DNA of 64,000 nt from positions 62,001 through 126,000 of the forward strand of contig NZ_FMZC01000007.1 in NCBI RefSeq assembly GCF_900102625.1. Reading direction: 5' to 3'. Below, piece after piece: positions 56,249 through 63,430 of this stretch. Position numbers and translations under genes: made by a program. The notes beneath the pieces were generated by a model. The model made no database searches, was not told where the DNA came from, and saw nothing but the letters and a program-made list of their open reading frames with translations. Each line of letters begins with the position of its first letter. Positions within the stretch are counted from its first letter, which is position 1. This stretch comes from Paracidovorax valerianellae. Its GTDB lineage: Bacteria; Pseudomonadota; Gammaproteobacteria; Burkholderiales; Burkholderiaceae_C.

Positions 56249-56913
56249 AGCACACCTCGCACCAGGCGGTTGCGCGTGCGGCCTGGCCAGGCCACGAACG
56301 CGGCTGCAGGGGCCTCGCCGCTGCCCGTGCTCGCGGCCGGCCTGGCGTAGGGGTCGGGCTGGTTGGTGCCCACGTAGTAGGCCGTGCGCAGTTCCTTGGC
56401 CCGCGCCGCGTATTCGCGGGCACGCGTCTCGGTCTGGCTGGCGTCGGAGCCCATGGTGGTCTCGCGCTGGCCGCTGAAAAACGTGGCGAGCTGGTGGCAC
56501 AGCAGGCTGGCCGCGAACTGGGCGACGGCCAGGCTGTGGCGCGCGGGGATGGAGTCCAGCGTGTGGTCGGCGGCATAGGCCACGCGCACCAGGGCGCCGG
56601 CAGGCAGCGCCTGCACGGCTTCCAGCCCCCAGGCATTGCCCGACATCCGATAGGCCCCCACGTGGGCCACGGCGGGCGGCTGCTGGCCGATGGGGTACTC
56701 GGCTCCGCGCAGCACGGCGCCATCGCTCCAGTCCGAAGGCACGGGGCCGAACACGCCCAGGGCAGGCCAGGTTACGTCTTCGACCAGGTCGCGGGGGAAG
56801 TCGGCGCTGTAGCGCAGCAGGGCCGAGGCGATGGCGCGGTCGCGTGTCTCGGGCGAGAGGGTGCCGCCCTGGTCGCGCACCAGGTCATCGACTTGCAGTG
56901 GGTAATCGGCCAT
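56245..56913 (-). CDS. Mu gp36-like phage protein (DUF1320)
   Basis: A 222-residue protein whose start MADYPLQVDDLVRDQGGTLS followed by DRAIASALLRYSADFPRDLV matches the pattern of Mu gp36/DUF1320 proteins (neck or head completion). It is longer than usual with an added C-terminal part of about 60 residues rich in Ala and Arg. The gene is 120 bases downstream of the capsid gene; the gap 56914-57033 shows nothing distinct. Confidence 0.72.
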   Translation of the reverse strand: MADYPLQVDDLVRDQGGTLSPETRDRAIASALLRYSADFPRDLVEDVTWPALGVFGPVPSDWSDGAVLRGAEYPIGQQPPAVAHVGAYRMSGNAWGLEAVQALPAGALVRVAYAADHTLDSIPARHSLAVAQFAASLLCHQLATFFSGQRETTMGSDASQTETRAREYAARAKELRTAYYVGTNQPDPYARPAASTGSGEAPAAAFVAWPGRTRNRLVRGVL

Positions 56914-57033
56914 GGCCTTGGGTTGTCCGTTAAAGGGTGGTGAGCGGAAGGGATCGGGTCGGCTGGGTCGGGCAAGGCGCCAGGGGCGGCGGCTTGACGG
57001 ACCCACCCCTTGCGGGGCGGGCCGGAGGGTGGG

Positions 57034-59412
57034 TCAGGCGGGCACCACGGCCTTGGTGGTGGCCTTGAAGCCATCGACCAGGACGCTGCCGCCGTAGATG
57101 TGGCGAATCTTGTAAGTGAGCTTGTCGTTGCTGAACATGGAGCCCACCGTGGGTGCGTCCTGCACGAACAGCTCGGGGTCTTCGCGGCCATCCAGGAAAC
57201 CGATTTCCAGCGCTGGCAACAGGGTCGGGCTGGCGGCGGTGACCCAGTCGTTGCCATCGGTCCAGTAGTTGATCGGGATCACTTCCGGGTTGATGGTCTG
57301 GACGAACGTCTTGTCCAGGTTCTGGTTGCGCACGAACAGGTTGTAAGCCGTCTCTTCCAACTCAAACGGCACCATTACGATGGCGGGCGCGGTCGCCAAG
57401 CGCTTGCCGCTGCCGGCGCGGGTCTGCTTGAGCATCGCCAGGCGGTGCATGGCAAATTCGGCCGCACTCAGCGCCGCCGTGAAGAGGTTGCCGTGGTCGA
57501 CGTGGTACAGCGCCTTGGTGTCGTAGATCACCGGGTTCGTACGGAAGAAGTCAAAGACGAACTCGTACAGCGTGTTCTTGGCGGCCAGGGCCAGTTCGAC
57601 GGGAATTCGGCGCAGGGCCTGCACGTCGTCGTTCTTGATCGCCTCCAAGGTCACGTCTTCGGTGCCGCCGCGCTTGGTCACGGCATACGTCGCCTTGTCG
57701 TCGCCCGGCGAAGCGAGCGGCACATAGGGCGCGCCCTGCGCCACAGCCGGCAGGTTTCCGTAGCCGCCGATGCGCACGCGCTCGACCGAGCGAAAATCGT
57801 TCACCGGCCCATAAGTCGCCACCTTCTTCCAGGCGTCCAGGTTGGCAAGGCCGGTGTACACCGTCTGCATGCGGCGCGTGATGCTGTCGCCCAGCGCGTC
57901 GGCCAGCGTCGTGCTGTCGATGGACTCGCGGAACGAGCCCAGGCTTTCGGCCAGACGGCCCATGTCGCAGTTGCGCAGATCGCCGGTCACGCGGCGGTCG
58001 CCCGTGATCTCGATGTAGCACTCTTTAAACGACTGGACGCTGCGGTGGTCCTTGTGGGCAGGGTCCCAGAAGGCGTCCAGCATCTCGCGCATGGTCAGGC
58101 TGCGGTCACCGACGGTGATCGCGCCGTCGCCGAACAGCGGCACGCGCACGGCGCCCGATTCGGTCATGCGGGCTATGTAGGCGCCTTCGGCCTTGATCGC
58201 TTCGCCCACTGCGGCTTCGGTGAGGCGCTCGGGCGCGGCGATGGTGTCGATCTGCGCCTGCAGGCGTTCCTTGGCCGCCTGTGGCAAGCGGGCGGCAGCG
58301 ATGCGGGCATGCGCGGCCTGGCGCAGCGTGATCACCTGCAGGTCGGCGCGCGTGACGGGCGTGTTGTCGCCTTGGGCTTCGGTCACGCGCTGTGTGCCGG
58401 GTGGTGCCGGATCGAACGGGGCACACACGGCTTCGTGCAGGTTGACCAGCTCGTCGTCGCCAATCTTGGCGGCATCGATGGTGGCGAACTTGGCGGGGTC
58501 TTTGGCCTTGATGGCTTCCAGCAAGCGTTGCTTCCACAGCGGCATTGCGTTTCCTTCGGGGGTGGTGGGTTGGTCGGCGGCGGCTTCAGTCAGACGATCC
58601 AGGCCGCCGCCAGCGCCCGGTTCGACAATCAGGTCCACGGAATGCACCTTGGTGAACTTCACGGCTTCGCGCAGCGTCTCGGTGCCGGACTTGCGCGGCT
58701 TGGTGCGCGCGTCGGCGTCAATGGACAGGCCCAGCAGACCCTGCATGCCGCGCTTGACGGCCTCGGTCATCTTGATGACCACCGCGTCGGTCGGGTCCAG
58801 GGCCTTGAAGGCACCGACGAGCGCGCCGGTGTCCGGGGTCTTGCCCTCGACGAAACGCACGCCGTAGATGCCGCCGATGAGGCTGCGCACGTCCTTGCCC
58901 TTGCCCGCCAGGTGATCTGCATCGGACTTCGCGAACACTCGCACGCCCTCGAACATGGGCGCCGCCTCGCGCAGCGCGCTGTCGGGGTAGTAGTTGCGAT
59001 TGCCGCTGCGCCCGGCCTGGATAAGCCGCACATGGATGGAGCCGTCAGCGGCTTCGCGGAAGGGGTGGCCGAGGGCCTCGGTCACGTTGACGGCGGCCGG
59101 CTGTAAGACAGGGGCTGCAGGCGCGGCGCTCACCGGCTGGAAGTCGGCGACGACCTCGGTGGCCTCGCCCACTACGACAGTGTTGTCGGCCGAGACGGTG
59201 TAGCCGTAGCGGAACATGCGTCCCTTGAAGGCCACCACCACATGCTCGGGCCAGATGCCGCGCACGTCGACGTAGTAGTCGCCGTTAGCAGCCAAGCGCA
59301 GCTTGTCGCGCACGGCTTGGCGCACCAGTTCGATGAGTTGGCCGTACTCACTGGTCACGGCCTCGGTGAGACGGGCGTGGCCGGTGCCTTTGGGCAGGAG
59401 CTTGATCGTCAT
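57034..59412 (-). CDS. Prohead protease-major capsid fusion protein
   Basis: A 792-residue protein that combines functions usually split. Residues 1-95 form an unrecognised domain. Residues about 120-275 look like a prohead protease: His167 in KSDADHLAGKG and Ser230 in QGLLGLSIDAD, then VHSVDLIVEPGAGGG. Residues 285-430 look like a scaffold/delta domain. From about 460 the HK97-type capsid follows (ALYHVDHGNLFTAALSAAEF; RLATAPAIVMVPFELEETAY; NYWTDGNDWVTAASP). The ATG at 59412 was preferred over a longer frame. Self-cleavage would release the capsid subunit. Confidence 0.82.
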   Translation of the reverse strand: MTIKLLPKGTGHARLTEAVTSEYGQLIELVRQAVRDKLRLAANGDYYVDVRGIWPEHVVVAFKGRMFRYGYTVSADNTVVVGEATEVVADFQPVSAAPAAPVLQPAAVNVTEALGHPFREAADGSIHVRLIQAGRSGNRNYYPDSALREAAPMFEGVRVFAKSDADHLAGKGKDVRSLIGGIYGVRFVEGKTPDTGALVGAFKALDPTDAVVIKMTEAVKRGMQGLLGLSIDADARTKPRKSGTETLREAVKFTKVHSVDLIVEPGAGGGLDRLTEAAADQPTTPEGNAMPLWKQRLLEAIKAKDPAKFATIDAAKIGDDELVNLHEAVCAPFDPAPPGTQRVTEAQGDNTPVTRADLQVITLRQAAHARIAAARLPQAAKERLQAQIDTIAAPERLTEAAVGEAIKAEGAYIARMTESGAVRVPLFGDGAITVGDRSLTMREMLDAFWDPAHKDHRSVQSFKECYIEITGDRRVTGDLRNCDMGRLAESLGSFRESIDSTTLADALGDSITRRMQTVYTGLANLDAWKKVATYGPVNDFRSVERVRIGGYGNLPAVAQGAPYVPLASPGDDKATYAVTKRGGTEDVTLEAIKNDDVQALRRIPVELALAAKNTLYEFVFDFFRTNPVIYDTKALYHVDHGNLFTAALSAAEFAMHRLAMLKQTRAGSGKRLATAPAIVMVPFELEETAYNLFVRNQNLDKTFVQTINPEVIPINYWTDGNDWVTAASPTLLPALEIGFLDGREDPELFVQDAPTVGSMFSNDKLTYKIRHIYGGSVLVDGFKATTKAVVPA

Positions 59413-59419
59413 GACCGCT

Positions 59420-59671
59420 TTACTCGTCGCGGTCGGAGAACTTTTGGCCGTCGTTTGTGACCACGACGACGTGCGTGCCATGGTCGGCCACCGCCAGCAC
59501 CTCGGAGGCACTCAGCGCCACTTGCCGTGTCTTGGGCACCTTGGCCGGCTTGCCTTCGACGCGGCCATCGACCATCTCCACGACGGTGCGACGCACACGC
59601 TTGACGGCCTCGGCGGCAGTCATCTGCGAGGCCTGGTCGGCCGGGGTTTGGGTCTCGTCTTTGTCGGACAT
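59420..59671 (-). CDS. Small phage head protein of unknown function
   Basis: An 83-residue protein (MSDKDETQTPADQASQMTAA; then EVLAVADHGTHVVVVTNDGQ) seven bases upstream of the protease-capsid gene. The beta-rich C-terminus suggests a small structural or decoration-like protein; no family recognised. Its ribosome-binding site (GGAG) lies inside a perfect 11-base-pair stem (59674-59684 with 59708-59718), so translation is probably controlled. Confidence 0.65.
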   Translation of the reverse strand: MSDKDETQTPADQASQMTAAEAVKRVRRTVVEMVDGRVEGKPAKVPKTRQVALSASEVLAVADHGTHVVVVTNDGQKFSDRDE

Positions 59672-59673
59672 CT

Positions 59674-59718
59674 GTCACTCCATCGGTGGCCGCAAGGCGG
59701 CGTTGTTGATGGAGTGAC
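59674..59718 (-). promoter_or_regulatory. Hairpin that hides the ribosome-binding site of the 59420-59671 gene
   Basis: GATGGAGTGAC next to the start codon pairs perfectly with GTCACTCCATC upstream. The 23-base loop holds a nested 5-base-pair stem (GCCGC/GCGGC). The GGAG in the stem is the apparent Shine-Dalgarno. Just upstream lies another small hairpin (GTGCC/GGCAC) and then the terminator at 59745-59764. Confidence 0.6.
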
Positions 59719-59744
59719 TGTGCCGGGGGAGGCACAAAAAACTA

Positions 59745-59764
59745 AGGCCGACATATGTCGGCCT
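59745..59764 (-). terminator. Intrinsic terminator of the cargo operon
   Basis: AGGCCGACAT/ATGTCGGCCT is a perfect palindrome, followed on the minus strand by TAGTTTTTT. It lies 95 bases after the last cargo gene (59859) and before the head genes. The remaining gap to 59858 shows nothing else. Confidence 0.8.
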
Positions 59765-59858
59765 CAAGTGCGGGAAGTGGCTTTCTAGACTAGCACGTCA
59801 GCAAGCCACATCAACATCTGCATGGGTTTGGCAAAGCGGAATCGGGTGCCCCCGCCCG

Positions 59859-60159
59859 CTATCTAGTCCCGGTGCTGGTCAAACAGTTCGTTAAATTCAT
59901 GGTGGGCCCTAATAGAAGTCGCGTAACGTGATTCGTTTCCTGTGAGGCTCCCCAAAATGTCGCTGAAAAGCGTGCCCCGATCCTCCGAGCCACCCAGCGC
60001 TTTGAGCACTGCAGCACACAATTTTTTGCCCGCCAGGGTTTCGCCTTGCAGATGAAGAAAGCAGCCTGCTGCGAATGCATCTCTTAAGAGCAGCGCACGG
60101 TACTCGTCGGCTGACTCGCGTTCGATGATCACTGACAGTTCGCGTATTGCGTCGCCCAT
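59859..60159 (-). CDS. Small soluble protein of unknown function, last gene of the cargo operon
   Basis: A protein of about 99 residues (MGDAIRELSVIIERESADEY; LLRDAFAAGCFLHLQGETLA; ending ATSIRAHHEFNELFDQHRD). It looks soluble and mostly helical, with no recognised family. It starts two bases after the stop of the upstream membrane protein gene, so the pair is translationally coupled. The intrinsic terminator follows 95 bases downstream. It may be a regulator or partner of the membrane protein. Confidence 0.65.
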
Positions 60160-60161
60160 GT

Positions 60162-60989
60162 TTAATCCTCGACAACAGTTGCGGCCGGCGCTGTATCCTG
60201 TGGCGCCTTCTTAAGAACGGGCTCGCCTCTTGCAGCCCTTCTCGCCTCCCATTGTTCAACTATGTGGGGAAGGGTGACGAGGTATTTTTCCAGACCACGA
60301 CCTGCAGTCCCCGCCATGCCGCGCCCACTGTCAATCAATTCGCCCAGATCGACACCATGCAATGGGTCGGGATAGTCTCTATCCCAATTGGAGAAAGCTA
60401 CAACGACAAGCGCCGAAGCCGTGTCTATGGGACCCTCCGGACCGCCTGAAAAATAAAGCGGATTTCTAAGCGCTGCATCTGATAGTGCCAGGTAGAACTG
60501 GTGCCGCCAATACTCTCTTATCTCTTCGCTTAGCAGGAGGTAGGTTTCGCTCTCCAGTCTTTTCGATAGCTTCTCGCAACGAACCAAATGCCGTGCAGCG
60601 GTCAGCCAATTCAACCTTATAGGCCTTGGCGGATGGTCTTTACCGTCCCCTGTCAGGACGCCATACGCCCATTCGTAAGAACGCTCGATTTGTGTAAGAA
60701 ATTCTGACTCACGCGCTTTTTGTTTGTCATCGGCGTGCGCCCTCCTGGCCACATCGGTGCTAAATGCCACCAGTCCCAAAGCCGCTGCCGAAAACAGTGC
60801 GTTCACGCCTCCAAAAAGGTCCCCGATCTGCCCCAGCTTTTCGCAGTCGTGTCTCGTACAGATCCAGCCTCTAAACAGTTGAGCGCCGAATAGGCCCCAA
60901 CTCAACCAGAGCAGTACCGTGACCAATAAAAGTCCCGCGAAAGCGATGCCAAGCTTGTTCCTACCCCACCACCCAGTCCATTTAGACAT
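60162..60989 (-). CDS. Two-helix membrane protein, phage abortive-infection-like
   Basis: A 275-residue protein with two transmembrane helices (about residues 14-34 and 55-77) and a soluble tail of about 195 residues that is helical (RRAHADDKQKARESEFLTQI; RHLVRCEKLSKRLESETYLL). The second helix motif LGQIGDLFGGVNALFSAAAL resembles the (F)GDFFGG..NP.F pattern of putative phage abortive-infection membrane proteins, though this is pattern recall only. A good GAGGGG ribosome-binding site precedes ATG 60989. It is 11 bases from the upstream gene. GC is about 52 percent in two sampled lines, below the phage average. Confidence 0.68.
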   Translation of the reverse strand: MSKWTGWWGRNKLGIAFAGLLLVTVLLWLSWGLFGAQLFRGWICTRHDCEKLGQIGDLFGGVNALFSAAALGLVAFSTDVARRAHADDKQKARESEFLTQIERSYEWAYGVLTGDGKDHPPRPIRLNWLTAARHLVRCEKLSKRLESETYLLLSEEIREYWRHQFYLALSDAALRNPLYFSGGPEGPIDTASALVVVAFSNWDRDYPDPLHGVDLGELIDSGRGMAGTAGRGLEKYLVTLPHIVEQWEARRAARGEPVLKKAPQDTAPAATVVED

Positions 60990-61000
60990 AAGCCCCTCTA

Positions 61001-61483
61001 TTAGTTTTTGATCGCAGCCTGCTCGAACACCCATTCCAAACTTTTGTCTTTGACGCACCAGGCTGGATCACGCACCCAGTCGGTGAACCAGAGAGTGGGA
61101 TGCCCTTGGAGATCACCGCATATCGAGTAACCCAGGCTCGGCATGTTGAAACGCACCACCGCTGCGGTTACTGGAATCAACAACATGGAAAGACCGCCCG
61201 CCACAATGGAGGCAATGAATGCCCGCTCAAACGGTTTGATCAGAGCGTCGCTGCAGGGCACCGCGCGCATTGATGAGACCACTAGTCCGAGAAGGCAGAA
61301 GATCGCGATAAACGGGGCGACCTGTGCAGTAGGCGCGATTCGAACAACGGGCACTCGGTGTGCGATTCCCACAATGGCAGGCACGATGATGTATGTCACC
61401 ATCAACAGGGAGCCCACCATCAAGCCCAGGTATAGCGGAATACCCCAGACAAGGGTCTTGCGGATTAGTTGGACATCAAACAT
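61001..61483 (-). CDS. Small polytopic membrane protein, candidate immunity protein
   Basis: A 160-residue protein with three predicted membrane helices (about 12-38, 54-72, 88-112) and a C-terminal tail of about 48 residues with two cysteines (SLGYSICGDLQGH; DPAWCVKDKSLEW). It is 25 bases downstream of the hydrophobic-hairpin protein gene. Size and topology are like immunity proteins of pore-forming bacteriocins, and the tail recalls DUF1240-type proteins, but no relationship is proven. Confidence 0.65.
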   Translation of the reverse strand: MFDVQLIRKTLVWGIPLYLGLMVGSLLMVTYIIVPAIVGIAHRVPVVRIAPTAQVAPFIAIFCLLGLVVSSMRAVPCSDALIKPFERAFIASIVAGGLSMLLIPVTAAVVRFNMPSLGYSICGDLQGHPTLWFTDWVRDPAWCVKDKSLEWVFEQAAIKN

Positions 61484-61508
61484 GGCAGCGAGATCACATT
61501 GAAGGTGC

Positions 61509-62444
61509 TCAATATCGCACGCAAGTCATGCGGCAGAGCCAGTCCTTGACACCTCTGTCGATAGCGCGGCCCGCATCCACTTTTTTTTGCTGGATGGTGT
61601 TGCGGAGATCGTCTTGCCAGGATTGGGCCTTGGTGTCGATGTAGTAGAGGCCCTCTGCCGTTTGTTCCGGCAGCATCTTCAACGCGGCAATGACTTTGCT
61701 TTTGATCGCGTAGCTACCGTCCAGATAGTTCAGGGCACTTCCCACTCCAACCGCCACGAAGGCCATAGCCACCAGCGGCAGTACTGCGACTGCCGTGCCA
61801 GTACCAACAAGGGCAGCAGCACCGTAGGCCACTAAGGCGCCCAGCCCACCCTTGACCGCCTCTACTCCGATGCCTCCCACCAAGTCGTACATGGTCTTCT
61901 CGTCATTGAACATGAAGTCCATCAACTCGATACCCGTGGAGACGACCACGCCCAGCATGAAGCCGCCCTTGGCAATGCCCTGCAGGCTCCTGATGCCCAG
62001 GCCGAGCTGCAGCATCTTCGGATTGCTTGCCAGATACCGCGTGCCCTGCAGCGCACTGCTGCGCCGTGCCGAGTAGCCCTTGATGATGATGTACGTGCCC
62101 GTCGCCGTGGTCTTGATGAAGCTGCCGATGCCGGCAATGCCGATGGCGTTCAGCGTTTTGGTGATCGCGAGGGCGTCGTTGGCGCCCTGGGCCACCGGCC
62201 CTACCCACGGCTCGCTGGCATTGGGACTGAACTCCTTTTGCCAATACTGCCCGAACGTGGACTGAGACAACATCTTGCGCAGGCTGAATTCCAGCGCCGC
62301 GTTGTTCCTGGCCTTGTCCTGCAGGATGCTCATGTACTGGCTCTGCGTCAGCACTAGGACGTCCACCTGGTTCTTGTCCATGGACTGGGCCAAGGTCTGT
62401 CCGTAGCCGACGTTGAAGAACGTGGCCGCAAGTTCTGCGCTCAT
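61509..62444 (-). CDS. Hydrophobic-hairpin protein, candidate membrane-active toxin
   Basis: A 311-residue protein. The first 90 residues are soluble (MSAELAATFFNVGYGQTLAQ), residues 92-122 and 147-172 are moderately hydrophobic, and residues 199-240 form one long Gly/Ala/Val-rich hydrophobic block (GALVAYGAAALVGTGTAVAV, continuing into VLPLVAMAFVAVGVG). A charged helical tail ends in WLCRMTCVRY. A long hydrophobic hairpin near the C-terminus recalls pore-forming colicin domains. There is no signal peptide. A strong GAGGGGGG precedes the ATG. It is the first gene of the leftward cargo operon and is followed by a small membrane protein, which fits toxin and immunity; this is inference. Confidence 0.65.
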   Translation of the reverse strand: MSAELAATFFNVGYGQTLAQSMDKNQVDVLVLTQSQYMSILQDKARNNAALEFSLRKMLSQSTFGQYWQKEFSPNASEPWVGPVAQGANDALAITKTLNAIGIAGIGSFIKTTATGTYIIIKGYSARRSSALQGTRYLASNPKMLQLGLGIRSLQGIAKGGFMLGVVVSTGIELMDFMFNDEKTMYDLVGGIGVEAVKGGLGALVAYGAAALVGTGTAVAVLPLVAMAFVAVGVGSALNYLDGSYAIKSKVIAALKMLPEQTAEGLYYIDTKAQSWQDDLRNTIQQKKVDAGRAIDRGVKDWLCRMTCVRY

Positions 62445-62713
62445 GCAATCCCCCCTCAGGAATTCGTTTTTGTTGGGGGCGGATGCTAACCGCAGCCGGA
62501 ATCGGCATGGGCGCCAGGATGCAACAAGGTGTTTAACACGGCTTTAACCGGGCCAGCAGGGGGCCTTTCAGAAAATTCCCGGGGGGATGCCGCAGTAGCA
62601 GCAGTTAAAGCACTGTCGCGGAGGGCGGTGATATGCTGATACTGACCGAGTGGCCGAAAGCCATTTGGCAGTGGAGGAATCCACGATCACCCCCAACGAA
62701 ATTGGAGCATCTC

Positions 62714-63430
62714 ATGCCTGAAGCGACGCGTGCCTATTCGACACTCATTCAGTGTCTATACGACCAATCACATTCGGTCGTTCCGGATTACGACCATTAC
62801 TCGATCTTCCGGGCCATCGATGCTCGGGACGTCAAGCAACAACCGACGTCTCTTCCGCGCGTGCATGACTTTGCAGTCATCTGGGACAGCGATCACGACA
62901 TCCGAATCATTCCTGTGCTCGAAGAAATGCTGATGGCTGGCCTGTTGCCTGGCGTGCAATTCATCGGTGAACACAAGGGGACTCTGACAATCATTCTTGC
63001 AGCCCCGACATATTTCGCCGTCGACATAGAGGCGTTCAAGGCACAGGTCCATAGCCTTACTGCGGCTGCGGGAGACTACTGGGACGTCCGGGTTGGGATG
63101 TTTGATCGCTCACCGGGCAGCATGCGCGATGGGCATCAGTGCGAATTCGAGGGAATTACGGGCTTGGCGGATCACATGCTCCACGCATATCTTCTCGTGA
63201 TTGATGACATGTGGAAATTGGGCACAAAGGTTTGGCAGGGTGTCTCGTCCCCTGAGAAGGCTCAGCCACCTCGCCAATTTTTTACGGATGCGGACCGTTA
63301 CGTGGTGAAGGGCCACTCTCACCACTACGCACGTCAGCCTGTGGTGCCAGCGTCACCCGGCGTCCCGCCTTCTTGGCCGCCAGGTCTAATGCCGCCTTTC
63401 GCCCATCCAACTGCAGCTCGCGCTCCGTAA
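62714..63430 (+). CDS. Unknown soluble protein on the cargo block, antisense to the head gene end
   Basis: A 238-residue protein with a good GGAG site before ATG 62714 (MPEATRAYSTLIQCLYDQSH). The core DFAVIWDSDHDIRIIPVLEE and GVQFIGEHKGTLTIILAAPT looks like a genuine alpha/beta fold; no family recognised. The last 45 residues are Pro- and His-rich and overlap the end of the leftward Mu-F-like gene by 149 bases. It is divergent from the 62444 gene across 269 bases (62445-62713), which show no gene and no certain promoter. Longer start at 62633 is possible. Confidence 0.62.
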   Translation: MPEATRAYSTLIQCLYDQSHSVVPDYDHYSIFRAIDARDVKQQPTSLPRVHDFAVIWDSDHDIRIIPVLEEMLMAGLLPGVQFIGEHKGTLTIILAAPTYFAVDIEAFKAQVHSLTAAAGDYWDVRVGMFDRSPGSMRDGHQCEFEGITGLADHMLHAYLLVIDDMWKLGTKVWQGVSSPEKAQPPRQFFTDADRYVVKGHSHHYARQPVVPASPGVPPSWPPGLMPPFAHPTAARAP

